A DNA stretch of 64,000 bases from Metaruminococcus_A sp964607135 (GCA_964607135.1 CAZSIV010000009.1:15062-79061), one strand, 5' to 3'; shown: positions 42,942-51,574, counted from the first letter of the stretch. The notes: generated from the letters alone by a model not told the origin. Numbers and translations: made by a program.

Positions 42942-43664
42942 CTAATTGTGAACGTAAAGCTGCCGGTAAGGGTTGTTGGAGTTGGGCAGCAGCCTGTAAA
43001 ATTTTGACTGAAGAAGTTTTCCCGCATCGCAGCCAAACTGAGCGCCGAATTCAGCGACGTAAGGTTCAATCTGCGCCAGCTCTTCCCGACCGCACGCGGA
43101 GCAGGCTACCTGAGCGGGAAGATTTTCGGGGGGCTCCTCGCTGCGGATATAGATCCGGCCGCCGTGCATCCCGGTGCCGCAGTATCCGCCGACCGGAGCT
43201 CCTTCGCAGCCGATGCCCAGGACGACGATGATGCCGCCCGCCTGGTATTCGCCTAAGAAATCCCCGGTCTTTCCGCCGATGACGATGACCGGGAAATGCT
43301 CTTCATAGGCCTTCATATGGATGCCAACCCGGTATCCTGCGTTTCCTTTGATGTAAATCTCGCCGCCGCGCATTGCATAGCCGGTCGTATCGCCGGCATT
43401 CCCGTGGATGACGATCTTTCCGGCGTCCATCGTATCGCCAACTGCGTCCTGAGCGTTTCCGCGGACAATGATCGTGCTGTCCTTCAGGTAAGCCCCCAGG
43501 GCGTTTCCGGGGATTCCGTGCAGCGTCAGCGTCTTTCCCGGCTTCATTCCGGCTCCGATATATCGCTGGCCGAGCAGATTTGTCACTTCTATTTCTGTTT
43601 CTCCGCTTTCTTTTATCATCTGGTTCAGCGTTTTAAAGTGGAGATTCGTCGCGTCTATTTTCAT
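42942..43664 (-). CDS. Glutamate synthase alpha subunit, GXGXG domain protein
   Basis: A 240-residue right-handed beta-helix with repeated GxxxGxxxG elements: GNALGAYLKDSTIIVRGNAQ, GDTMDAGKIVIHGNAGDTTG, YAMRGGEIYIKGNAGYRVG and GGRIYIRSEE. This corresponds to the C-terminal domain of bacterial GltB, here a free-standing protein, as in archaea and some Clostridia. A C-terminal extension contains CSACGREEL. The start follows AGGAGGGG by 5 bases. It should assemble with the FMN synthase, glutaminase, ferredoxin and oxidoreductase encoded just upstream. Confidence 0.9.
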   Translation of the reverse strand: MKIDATNLHFKTLNQMIKESGETEIEVTNLLGQRYIGAGMKPGKTLTLHGIPGNALGAYLKDSTIIVRGNAQDAVGDTMDAGKIVIHGNAGDTTGYAMRGGEIYIKGNAGYRVGIHMKAYEEHFPVIVIGGKTGDFLGEYQAGGIIVVLGIGCEGAPVGGYCGTGMHGGRIYIRSEEPPENLPAQVACSACGREELAQIEPYVAEFGAQFGCDAGKLLQSKFYRLLPNSNNPYRQLYVHN

Positions 43665-43676
43665 CTGGGCCCCTCC

Positions 43677-44915
43677 TTATTCGCCTTTGATGCCGCCCAG
43701 TTTTTCCAGGCGGTAGGGCTTCCTGAACGCCATGAGCGCGGGCGATTCAAACAGCAGCTCCCGGTTGACTGAGTCGAGCGGAGTTTGCTCTCTGATTATC
43801 GCGGTATAAATTCCCGCGCGGTCGACCTCGCCGATTAAAATAAAACCTTTAAGCAGATTGTCCTGATAAAACAACTTTTTGTACCCTTTTTCGGTCTGCC
43901 GGGCATAACACTCCCCCCGGTAGGTTCCGGCGGTGATGATATGCAGCCCGAAAAAGCCGATGGCGTTCATCGGGATCGCCTTGTCATAGACCGCAGACCC
44001 TTCTTTTGCCATATTGTACCCCGCAACTTCCCCCTGCCGATAGGCGTTGGGAAGAAGGGCGAGGATTCGGTCCGTGCCGCTGGAGATATCATGGCTGACG
44101 GTGCAGTCCCCCGCCGCGTAAACGTCTTTTAAAGAGGTGAGCTGACGGTCGTCGGTGAGGATGCCGCGGTCGACCTTTCCGCCTGCATCGGCGATCAGCG
44201 CGGTGTTCGGGCGGACGCCGACCGCTATGATCAGGATGTCGAATTCGAGCGCATCGCCGTTTTTTAAAACCGCTTTGTCTCCGTTGAATTCGGAAACCGA
44301 CTGGCTTAGGATAAAGCGCACACCTTTGCCTTCGATGTGCTTCTGCATGATCGCGGAGCCCTCGAGATCGAGGATGCTGGGGAGGATCCGATCGGCCAGG
44401 TCGACGATCGTCATTTCGGCGCATTTTCCTTCCAGCGCTTCGGCGGCCTTCAAACCGATCAAACCCGCGCCGACGATCAGCACCCTGGAATCTTCCGAAA
44501 CCATCTTTTTCACTTTTTTGGCGTCGTCATAGGATAAAAAGGCGCTCTGATTTTTGACGGTCTCCAGTCCTTTCATCGGCGGGATGAAAGGGGAAGAGCC
44601 GGCGGCGACCAGGAGCTTGTCGTAGGGGATGCGGCCTCCGTCTTCCAAAATAACCTCTTTCTGCTCCGGGCGGATTGCCGCCGCCTTTTTCCCAAGAAGA
44701 GCGGAAACGCGGTTTTTTTCGTAAAAATCCGGTTCGCGGTAATAAATCTTTTCATCCGTCACCTTCCCCTGGAGCCAATAGGAGATCAGCGGCCGGGAAT
44801 AGGTGTGGTATGGTTCGTCGGAAATGACGGTGATTTTCCCTGTTTGGTCGTTGGTTCGAATCCCGGCAATCGCGCCCACAGCTGCGGCAGAATTTCCAAT
44901 TATTACATAGTTCAT
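43677..44915 (-). CDS. FAD-dependent NAD(P)H oxidoreductase of the glutamate synthase cluster
   Basis: A 412-residue flavoprotein of the pyridine nucleotide-disulfide oxidoreductase family. FAD-binding N-terminus YVIIGNSAAAVGAIAGIR, NAD-binding RVLIVGAGLIGLKAAEALEG, and the second FAD motif LKDVYAAGDCTVSHD are all present. It resembles NADH:rubredoxin or nitrite-reductase-like reductases and lacks the redox-active CxxxxC. In this cluster it probably passes electrons from NAD(P)H through the ferredoxin encoded 9 bases upstream to the FMN synthase. The direct electron donor is inferred. Confidence 0.85.
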   Translation of the reverse strand: MNYVIIGNSAAAVGAIAGIRTNDQTGKITVISDEPYHTYSRPLISYWLQGKVTDEKIYYREPDFYEKNRVSALLGKKAAAIRPEQKEVILEDGGRIPYDKLLVAAGSSPFIPPMKGLETVKNQSAFLSYDDAKKVKKMVSEDSRVLIVGAGLIGLKAAEALEGKCAEMTIVDLADRILPSILDLEGSAIMQKHIEGKGVRFILSQSVSEFNGDKAVLKNGDALEFDILIIAVGVRPNTALIADAGGKVDRGILTDDRQLTSLKDVYAAGDCTVSHDISSGTDRILALLPNAYRQGEVAGYNMAKEGSAVYDKAIPMNAIGFFGLHIITAGTYRGECYARQTEKGYKKLFYQDNLLKGFILIGEVDRAGIYTAIIREQTPLDSVNRELLFESPALMAFRKPYRLEKLGGIKGE

Positions 44916-44924
44916 TCTGAGGCC

Positions 44925-45359
44925 CTACCTTTCTTCAAATACGATCGCCTTGTTTGGGCAGCCCTTGACACAGGCGGGGTCGCCGCCGCTTTGTAAGCAG
45001 AGGTCACATTTTTTCACCGCTTTTTCATCTTCGCTTGTGACAATGCAGCCGTAGGGGCAGGAGAGGATGCAGGTGTAGCAGCCGACGCAGCGGGTCTCGT
45101 CGATGCTGACGACCCCGTCCTCGCCGACCGATAACGCGCCGGTGATGCATCCCTTGACGCAGAGTGGCATTTCACAATGGCGGCACTGGACTGCGAAGTT
45201 GATTCCGTCGCCCTCCTCGATCCTGATCCGGGGGAGGGGCTTTTTCTCCCCGCTGAACGCCTTCACCATGTCGGTCATGCCGCTGCTTGAAAGGCCGCAG
45301 TAGTATTCGCAGAGATGGCAGCCAAGACACCAGTCTTCGTTTACATATACTCGTTTCAT
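44925..45359 (-). CDS. Ferredoxin-type 4Fe-4S protein of the glutamate synthase cluster
   Basis: A 144-residue protein with four Cys clusters: CLGCHLCEYYCG, CRHCEMPLCVKGC, CVGCYTCILSCPYGC and CDLCLQSGGDPACVKGCP. This is the HycB/DmsB-like ferredoxin arrangement for up to four [4Fe-4S] centres; the spacing of the first and third is classical CxxCxxCxxxC. It lies between the synthase and the oxidoreductase, so it is the likely electron relay. Start ATG follows AGGAAGG. Confidence 0.9.
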   Translation of the reverse strand: MKRVYVNEDWCLGCHLCEYYCGLSSSGMTDMVKAFSGEKKPLPRIRIEEGDGINFAVQCRHCEMPLCVKGCITGALSVGEDGVVSIDETRCVGCYTCILSCPYGCIVTSEDEKAVKKCDLCLQSGGDPACVKGCPNKAIVFEER

Positions 45360-45371
45360 TCCGCCTTCCTC

Positions 45372-46877
45372 CTATTCTCCGGCGTGCTTGATGCCGAGGA
45401 TGGAAAGCTCGCGGTCGTTTAAGCCGACGCCGCGGAGCATCAGCCGGTTTCCCCGGAGCGCTTCGACTGAGTTGATCCCCATCCCGCCCATCATCTCTTT
45501 GATTTCGTGATCCCAGGCGTGAACCAGGTTGACGAGCCTTTGATATCCGACGTTTGGATTGAGCCGTTTAACGAGATCCGGTCGCTGGGTTGCGATGCCC
45601 CAGTTGCACCTGCCCGCGTGGCAGCTCCGGCAGAGGTGGCAGCCGAGCGCCATGACGGCGGCGGTGCCGATATAGACGGCGTCGGCTCCAAGGGCGATTG
45701 CCTTGACGACGTCGGCGCTGCAGCGCACGCTCCCTCCGACGACGACCGAGACGCTGCTTCGGATGCCCTCCTCCCGCAGGCGGGAATCGACCGCCGCGAG
45801 GGCGAGCTCAATCGGGATGCCGACGTTGTCTCGAATCCGGGTCGGCGCAGCGCCGGTGCCGCCGCGGAACCCGTCGATGGCGATGATGTCTGCGCCGGAG
45901 CGGGCGATGCCCGAGGCGATGGCGGCGACGTTGTGGACGGCCGCAATCTTGACGATGACCGGTTTGGCGTAGTTGGTCGCTTCCTTTAAAGAAAAGACCA
46001 GCTGCCTCAAATCCTCGATGGAGTAGATATCGTGGTGCGGGGCAGGGGAGATCGCATCGGTTCCCATCGGAATCATCCGGGTTTGGGAGACGTCCTTCTG
46101 AATCTTCTCACCCGGCAGATGGCCGCCGATCCCCGGCTTTGCCCCCTGGCCCATCTTGATCTCCACCGCCGCACCGGCATTGAGGTAGTCGGAATGGACG
46201 CCGAACCGCCCGGAAGCGACCTGCACGATGGTGTTGGGGCCGTACTGATAAAAGTCCTTATGTAAGCCGCCCTCGCCGGTGTTGTAGAGAATGCCGAGTT
46301 CGGTGGCGGCGCGGGCAAGGCTTTCGTGCGCGTTTTTGCTGATCGAGCCGTAGGACATCGCCGAAAACATGATCGGGGTGGACAATGTAATCTGCGGGTC
46401 GGTTTTGGTGTCGATTGTTCCGTCTGCGTTGAATTTTACCTGTTCTGCTTTTTTGCCCAGGATCACCTTGGTTTCCATCGGCTCGCGGAGCGGGTCGATC
46501 GAGGGGTTGGTGACCTGGCTTGCGTTGATCAGGATTTTGTCCCAGTAAACGGGAAACGGCTTTGGGTTCCCCATGCTGGATAAGAGAACGCCGCCGGATT
46601 CCGCCTGGCGGTAGATATCGTAGATCAGGTCTTTATTCCAGTTGGCGTTTTCCCGGAAGTCGTGCTCTGTTTTCACGATCTTCAGAGCCCGGGTGGGGCA
46701 GAGCGAGACGCAGCGGTGGCAGTTGACGCATTTGGATTCGTCGGCGATCATCCGGTCGAGCTCGCTGTCGTAATGATGCACCTCGTTCGCACATTGGCGT
46801 TCGCAGACGCGGCAGTGAATGCACCTGCTTTCATTCCGAACCACTTCGTAGCCCGGATAGATGTAATTGACTGGCAT
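45372..46877 (-). CDS. gltB2: Glutamate synthase central (FMN) domain with N-terminal ferredoxin domain
   Basis: A 501-residue protein. Residues 15-65 hold two [4Fe-4S] motifs (CIHCRVCERQC and CVNCHRCVSLCP). The rest is the FMN-binding TIM barrel of glutamate synthase: STPIMFSAMSYGSISKNAHE, GEGGLHKDFYQYGPNTIVQV, IKMGQGAKPGIGGHLPGEKI, DGFRGGTGAAPTRIRDNVGI and the 3Fe-4S cysteines CHLCRSCHAGRCNWG. It makes glutamate from 2-oxoglutarate and the ammonia channelled from the glutaminase subunit encoded upstream. This archaeal-type architecture replaces the fused GltB. The symbol is descriptive. Confidence 0.92.
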   Translation of the reverse strand: MPVNYIYPGYEVVRNESRCIHCRVCERQCANEVHHYDSELDRMIADESKCVNCHRCVSLCPTRALKIVKTEHDFRENANWNKDLIYDIYRQAESGGVLLSSMGNPKPFPVYWDKILINASQVTNPSIDPLREPMETKVILGKKAEQVKFNADGTIDTKTDPQITLSTPIMFSAMSYGSISKNAHESLARAATELGILYNTGEGGLHKDFYQYGPNTIVQVASGRFGVHSDYLNAGAAVEIKMGQGAKPGIGGHLPGEKIQKDVSQTRMIPMGTDAISPAPHHDIYSIEDLRQLVFSLKEATNYAKPVIVKIAAVHNVAAIASGIARSGADIIAIDGFRGGTGAAPTRIRDNVGIPIELALAAVDSRLREEGIRSSVSVVVGGSVRCSADVVKAIALGADAVYIGTAAVMALGCHLCRSCHAGRCNWGIATQRPDLVKRLNPNVGYQRLVNLVHAWDHEIKEMMGGMGINSVEALRGNRLMLRGVGLNDRELSILGIKHAGE

Positions 46878-46880
46878 AGC

Positions 46881-47966
46881 TTATCCCTCCACTGTCACGA
46901 TGACCGGCTCCCCGCCGCGGGGAGACCAGACGTTTTCGGCGTCCGGGCAGATGGCGCGGATCGCGCATTCCTCGCTTGCGATGTAAACGACGTCGTCTTT
47001 TTCGGCGGCGACCATCGAGCGGAGCTTTAAGCGGTCGTTGAGAGCCATCAGCCCGCCTTCGAAGCCGAGCAGGATCGAAAAGGGCCCGGTGATCAGCATA
47101 CTGGAAAATACGTTGCGGAAATAGGTCAGCTTTTCCCGCTCCGGCTTCGGCATCCGCTCAATTTCGCTCCAGAACGGCGCGGCGAGGACAGAGGCGATAT
47201 CCCGGAGGCCGAGCCCCTGCTTCCGGCCGAGATAGTCGATCATATAGGTGATGACCTCGGTATCGGTCAAAAGGTCGCATTTGTAGCCGAACATCTCGAT
47301 AAAACGGCGGTTGGCGTCGTAGGAGGAAATCTCCCCGTTGTGTACGACCGAATAGTCGAGGAGCGCAAATGGGTGGGCGCCGCCCCACCAGCCCGGCGTA
47401 TTGGTCGGATAACGGCCGTGCGCCGTCCAGCAGTACCCCTTGTATTGTTCCAAGCAATAGAACTCTCCAACATCCTCCGGAAAGCCGACCGCTTTGAAAA
47501 CCCCCATGTTCTTTCCGCTCGAAAATACGTAAGCGCCGCTGATATTGTGGTTGATGTTGATGACGCACCGGGCGACGAATTCCCGCTCGTCCAGCGCGGA
47601 CTGTTCCATCTTCGATTTCTTCGGGTTTGCGAAATAGCGCAGGATCAGCGGCTGATTCGTGATGTTTGGATGCTGCCTGGTCGGAATCCGGTTGATGTCG
47701 TAAACGTCGAAATGCCGCTCCAGAAACCGCTCGGTTTCATTTTTTGCACCCTCGTCGTCGTAAAATAGATGGAGCGCATATTGGTCTTTATATTCGGGAT
47801 AGATGCCGTATCCCGCAAAACCGCCTCCCAGGCCGTTCGACCGGTCGTGCATGTAAGAGATGGATGCGACGATCCGATCCCCCGCCATCCGTTTTCCCTT
47901 TCGGTGGATCATACCGGAAATAGCGCACCCGGACGGGTTCCGGAATTGACCTTCTTTCTGCAACAT
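46881..47966 (-). CDS. gltB1: Class II glutamine amidotransferase subunit of split glutamate synthase
   Basis: A 361-residue Ntn-hydrolase that releases ammonia from glutamine. The N-terminal nucleophile region is GCAISGMIHRKGKRM with Cys14, preceded by 13 residues that would have to be removed to free the cysteine. Supporting motifs are RYPTNTPGWWGGAHPFALLD, VVHNGEISSYDANRRFIEMF and TDTEVITYMIDYLG. ATG 47966 follows AAGGAG by 7 bases. First gene of the glutamate synthase operon. The length is that of the archaeal GltB1-like proteins. Confidence 0.9.
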   Translation of the reverse strand: MLQKEGQFRNPSGCAISGMIHRKGKRMAGDRIVASISYMHDRSNGLGGGFAGYGIYPEYKDQYALHLFYDDEGAKNETERFLERHFDVYDINRIPTRQHPNITNQPLILRYFANPKKSKMEQSALDEREFVARCVININHNISGAYVFSSGKNMGVFKAVGFPEDVGEFYCLEQYKGYCWTAHGRYPTNTPGWWGGAHPFALLDYSVVHNGEISSYDANRRFIEMFGYKCDLLTDTEVITYMIDYLGRKQGLGLRDIASVLAAPFWSEIERMPKPEREKLTYFRNVFSSMLITGPFSILLGFEGGLMALNDRLKLRSMVAAEKDDVVYIASEECAIRAICPDAENVWSPRGGEPVIVTVEG

Positions 47967-47986
47967 ATTCTCACTCCTTTATCAGT

Positions 47987-48043
47987 ACAGCACAGGCGTT
48001 TGAATGAGTCGGCCTGAGCGCCATATACTAATACGGCTGCTGT
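47987..48043 (-). promoter_or_regulatory. Predicted three-way-junction leader RNA of the glutamate synthase operon
   Basis: Read on the minus strand, ACAGCA (48043-48038) pairs with TGCTGT (47992-47987). Enclosed are two hairpins, GCCGTAT/ATATGGC (48037-48031/48026-48020, loop TAGT) and CAGGC/GCCTG (48016-48012/47997-47993, 14-base loop), separated by only 3 unpaired bases. The fold starts within about 10 bases of the expected transcript start and ends 10 bases before the AAGGAG site. Found by eye; function unknown. Confidence 0.45.
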
Positions 48044-48054
48044 CGGTAATTCAG

Positions 48055-48083
48055 TTATAACACACGAAAAAGACTTCTGTCAA
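48055..48083 (-). promoter_or_regulatory. Promoter of the glutamate synthase operon
   Basis: On the minus strand TTGACA (48083-48078) and TTATAA (48060-48055), 17-base spacer. The expected start is near 48048, giving an 80-base leader. Confidence 0.65.
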
Positions 48084-48138
48084 TAGAATTTTGCAAGTTT
48101 TTTATTTTTAACTTGCATATTTTTTAAGAAATTCTATT
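48082..48138. repeat. Nested inverted repeat in the glutamate synthase/gatC divergent region
   Basis: Outer arms AATAGAATTT (48082-48091) and AAATTCTATT (48129-48138) enclose inner arms TGCAAGTT (48092-48099) and AACTTGCA (48110-48117). All arms are perfect. It overlaps the -35 of the glutamate synthase promoter, so it may be an operator. Confidence 0.5.
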
Positions 48139-48287
48139 TTTTTTATCCGTGAGTAGAAGGTTTAAAAAAGATGTTTTTATCCAATAAAATAATGAAAAAG
48201 CTTTGCGGAAAAGGCTTTTTGGCCCACTTTGCTTGATTCGATAAAAAACAGATGATTTGCAAGATCAAATATGTATAACATGCACAC

Positions 48288-48316
48288 TTGAAAAGGTGCA
48301 GGAAATGTAGTATAAT
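48288..48316 (+). promoter_or_regulatory. Promoter of gatC-gatA-gatB-aspS
   Basis: TTGAAA (48288-48293) and TATAAT (48311-48316) with a 17-base spacer, 50 bases before gatC. Confidence 0.7.
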
Positions 48317-48366
48317 TCTGTCATGGTTAAAAATACAGATCGTTACGATGATTGGAAGGTGACAAG

Positions 48367-48645
48367 ATGGGCGACGTTAAGCTGGTGCAGCATCTTTGCA
48401 ATCTCAGCAAGCTGACGCTGACGGACGAGGAGCTCGAAAGCTTCACCTCGGATATGGAAGTTATTATAGGGATTATGGATTCGATTAAAGAGGTGCCGAT
48501 CGAAGGGGAGATCCGCAGGGATCCCGGCGTTCCTTTTTCAGAGGTGCGGCAGGACGAATCTGCGCCGTCTTATCCGACGGAAAAAATCCTTGAAAACGCC
48601 AAAGAAAAAGAGGATCATTACTTTGAAGTCCCCAAAGTTTTTTAA
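48367..48645 (+). CDS. gatC: Asp-tRNA(Asn)/Glu-tRNA(Gln) amidotransferase subunit GatC
   Basis: A 92-residue subunit that clamps GatA and GatB together. VQHLCNLSKLTLTDEELESF at the N-terminus and the C-terminal proline-rich REDPV-like segment REVRQDE...YPTEKILENAKEKED fit the family, as does FEVPKVF at the end. ATG 48367 follows GGAAGGTG by 5 bases; an upstream in-frame TTG overlaps this site. Confidence 0.9.
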   Translation: MGDVKLVQHLCNLSKLTLTDEELESFTSDMEVIIGIMDSIKEVPIEGEIRRDPGVPFSEVRQDESAPSYPTEKILENAKEKEDHYFEVPKVF

Positions 48646-48660
48646 AGGAAGGGCGAAAAA

Positions 48661-50112
48661 ATGGATTTTCAAAATCTGACGGTGAAGGAGCTGCGCGCCA
48701 AGCTGGATCGGAAAGAGATTTCCGCGGTCGAACTGACGAAAGCTTACCTTGACCGGATTGCGGAAAAGGATCCTGAGATCAAAAGCTTTATTACGGTCTG
48801 CGGCGATTCTGCCGTCAAGCAGGCTGAAGCGGCCCAGAAGAGGATCGACGCCGGGGATGCGGCCCCGCTGACCGGAATTCCTTTTGGGATCAAAGACAAC
48901 ATCTGCACAGAGGGCGTCAGGACGACCTGTGCATCCAAAATGCTGGGGGATTTTGTCCCCCCTTATCAGGCGACCGTCATGAAAAAGCTTGCCGGGCAGG
49001 ATGCGGTCATCCTCGGGAAGCTCAATATGGACGAATTCGCGATGGGCGGTTCCACCGCTACCTCGTATTTTGCCAAGACGGTCAATCCGTATGATCGGAA
49101 CAAGGTTCCCGGCGGTTCTTCCGGCGGCTCGGCCGCCTGTGTTTCCGCTTCCTTTGCGCCGGCTGCCCTGGGTTCGGACACCGGCGGGTCGATCCGCCAG
49201 CCCTCTTCCTTCTGCGGCGTGACGGGCTTGAAGCCGACCTATGGATCGGTTTCCCGCTTCGGCCTGGTGGCTTTTGCCAGTTCGCTCGACCAGATCGGGC
49301 CGATTGCCAATTCCGCTTATGACTGCGGTGTGATTTTTAACAGCATCTGCGGGTTCGATCCGCATGACGGCACGACATCCCGCCGCTCTCACGCGGATGC
49401 GGTCGGCCTGGTCGGGAAGAGTGTTTCCGGGCTGAAGATCGCCGTCCCGAAGGAGTTTTTTGAGGCGGGGATCGACGACGAGGTAAAAGAAAGCGTTTAC
49501 AGCGCGGTCAAGGCGTATGAGGCGATGGGCGCAAAGCCCGTTGAGGTCTCGATGCCGAGCTTGAAATACGCCATCCCGGCCTATTACCTGATCTCCTCGG
49601 CCGAGGCGAGCTCCAACCTTTCCCGGTACGACGGGATCAAGTACGGATACCGTGCCGAAGGGGAAGGGGACTACAACGAGCTGATCCGGCGAACCAGGGA
49701 TGAAGGCTTCGGAACCGAAGTGAAGCGGCGGATCCTGCTTGGTACTTATGCTCTGGCAAGCGGCTATTATGACGCTTATTATAAAAAGGCCCTTTACCTG
49801 AAGGGGAAAATCCGCGAAGAATACGATGCGATTTTCCGGAACTGCGATGTGATCGTGACCCCCACCGCGCCGAGCACGGCCTTCGGGTTCGACGAAGGGA
49901 TCAGCGATCCGGCAAAGATGTACCTTGCCGATATCTGCACCGTCACGGTAAATATCGCAGGGCTTCCGGCAATCTCCACCCCCTGCGGTTACGACCGAAA
50001 CGGGATGCCGATCGGAATGTCGATTGTCGGAAAGGCATTCGATGAAGCGAGGGTGATTCAGATGGCGGATGCGTTTGAACGGGATTTCGAGCGCACGGCG
50101 CCGGTATTATAA
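48661..50112 (+). CDS. gatA: Asp-tRNA(Asn)/Glu-tRNA(Gln) amidotransferase subunit GatA
   Basis: A 483-residue amidase-signature glutaminase. The catalytic Ser-cisSer-Lys region is PFGIKDNICTEGV (Lys), PGGSSGGSAACVSA and GSDTGGSIRQPSSFCGVTGL (nucleophile Ser). It produces ammonia for GatB. Starts 15 bases after gatC, behind AAGGAAGG. Confidence 0.96.
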   Translation: MDFQNLTVKELRAKLDRKEISAVELTKAYLDRIAEKDPEIKSFITVCGDSAVKQAEAAQKRIDAGDAAPLTGIPFGIKDNICTEGVRTTCASKMLGDFVPPYQATVMKKLAGQDAVILGKLNMDEFAMGGSTATSYFAKTVNPYDRNKVPGGSSGGSAACVSASFAPAALGSDTGGSIRQPSSFCGVTGLKPTYGSVSRFGLVAFASSLDQIGPIANSAYDCGVIFNSICGFDPHDGTTSRRSHADAVGLVGKSVSGLKIAVPKEFFEAGIDDEVKESVYSAVKAYEAMGAKPVEVSMPSLKYAIPAYYLISSAEASSNLSRYDGIKYGYRAEGEGDYNELIRRTRDEGFGTEVKRRILLGTYALASGYYDAYYKKALYLKGKIREEYDAIFRNCDVIVTPTAPSTAFGFDEGISDPAKMYLADICTVTVNIAGLPAISTPCGYDRNGMPIGMSIVGKAFDEARVIQMADAFERDFERTAPVL

Positions 50113-50133
50113 AGAATGAGGCGGTGAACGACA

Positions 50134-51555
50134 ATGCAGTATATCCCCGTGATCGGGCTTGAAATACACGCGGAGCTCTTAACGGATTCAAAAGTGTTCT
50201 GCACCTGTTCCGCCGAGTTCGGCGGCGACCAGAATTCCCGTTGCTGCCCTGTTTGCAGCGGTTTTCCGGGAACCCTTCCGGTGCTCAACCAGCGGGCGGT
50301 GGAATATGCGGTGAAGGCCGGATTCGCCATGAACTGCTCGATCAATAAATATTCTAAATTTGACCGCAAAAACTACTTTTACCCCGACCTTCCCAAAGCG
50401 TACCAGATTTCTCAGCTCGACCTGCCGCTGTGCATCAACGGAAAGGTGAAGATTGAGACGGCGCAGGGGGAGAAGTGGATCCGGATCAACCGCATCCACC
50501 TGGAAGAGGATGCCGGCAAGCTGGTTCACGACGACATCAACGCCACCAGCCTTGCGGACTACAACCGCTGCGGCGTCCCGCTGATCGAGATCGTCACCGA
50601 GCCTGATCTTGCCTCTGCGGAGGAAGCCCGGGTGTTTGTAGAGCAGGTAAGCCTTCTGCTCCAGTATGCGGGGGTCTGCGACTGCAAGATGGAGCAGGGC
50701 TCCATCCGGGCCGACGTCAATATTTCGATCATGCCCCCGGATGCGAAGGAATTCGGCACCCGGGCGGAGATCAAAAACTTAAACTCCTTGAAGTCGATTA
50801 CCCGGGCGATCGATTACGAGATCAAACGCCAGGCCGAGCTTTTGGACAAAGGCGAAAAGGTGATCCAGGAGACCCGGCGTTTTAACGACAACCACGGCAC
50901 GACCAAGTCGATGCGGAGCAAGGAAGACGCGCAGGATTACCGCTATTTCCCGGAGCCGGATATCCAGCCGGTGAATTTTACCGACGAGGATTTGGAAGCG
51001 ATCCGCAGCTCTCTGCCGAAGCTGCCGGATGAGCGCTTGAAGCAGTATATCGGCGAGTATGGTCTCACCGAAACCGATGCGAAGATCATTGTAAACGATG
51101 TGAAGCTTTCCGACTTCTTCGACGCCGCGGTTGCGGTCTATCCCAATTATAAAAACATCTGCAATTTTGTTCTGACAGAGCTTCTCCGCCGCTTGAAAGA
51201 AACGGAAACGGAGGGGATCCCCTTCTCCGCCGAGTACTTCGCGGTTCTCGTCCGGATGGTCGACGAGGGAAAAGTCAGCCGGAACGACGGAAAAACGGTT
51301 CTGCGGTATATGCTTGAAAATCCGGCCCATCCGGAGGAGATCGCCAAGGCGAACGGCTTCCTGGTCGCAAACGACATGGGAGCGGTCGACGAAGTGATCG
51401 ATACGGTGATGGCGGAGCGTCCCGACCTGGTGGAACAGTACCGGGCGGGGGAGAAAAAGGTGTTTGGCTTCCTGATGGGGCAGTGCACCTCCCGCTTGAA
51501 GGGCGTTGCAAATCCTAAAGACATCAAAACGGCATTGGAGAAAAAACTGTCGTAG
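50134..51555 (+). CDS. gatB: Asp-tRNA(Asn)/Glu-tRNA(Gln) amidotransferase subunit GatB
   Basis: A 473-residue subunit that phosphorylates and amidates the misacylated tRNA. It has IPVIGLEIHAELLTDSKVFC, CCPVCSGFPGTLPVLN, FDRKNYFYPDLPKAYQISQ, IHLEEDAGKLVHD and, near the C-terminus, the YqeY-like tRNA-binding domain (EEIAKANGFLVANDMGAVDE). The Zn cysteines CTC..CCPVC are conserved. Start is 21 bases after gatA. Confidence 0.96.
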   Translation: MQYIPVIGLEIHAELLTDSKVFCTCSAEFGGDQNSRCCPVCSGFPGTLPVLNQRAVEYAVKAGFAMNCSINKYSKFDRKNYFYPDLPKAYQISQLDLPLCINGKVKIETAQGEKWIRINRIHLEEDAGKLVHDDINATSLADYNRCGVPLIEIVTEPDLASAEEARVFVEQVSLLLQYAGVCDCKMEQGSIRADVNISIMPPDAKEFGTRAEIKNLNSLKSITRAIDYEIKRQAELLDKGEKVIQETRRFNDNHGTTKSMRSKEDAQDYRYFPEPDIQPVNFTDEDLEAIRSSLPKLPDERLKQYIGEYGLTETDAKIIVNDVKLSDFFDAAVAVYPNYKNICNFVLTELLRRLKETETEGIPFSAEYFAVLVRMVDEGKVSRNDGKTVLRYMLENPAHPEEIAKANGFLVANDMGAVDEVIDTVMAERPDLVEQYRAGEKKVFGFLMGQCTSRLKGVANPKDIKTALEKKLS

Positions 51556-51574
51556 AAACAATGAGGTGAAAATT

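Noticed and set aside
44860..44885. GTTCGAATCCC resembling a tRNA T-arm
   Set aside because: It lies inside the FAD oxidoreductase coding frame and no acceptor or anticodon stem can be formed around it.
47987..48043. Glutamine or purine riboswitch identity for the three-way junction
   Set aside because: Junction and loop sequences do not show the conserved bases of those riboswitches; only the overall shape is similar.
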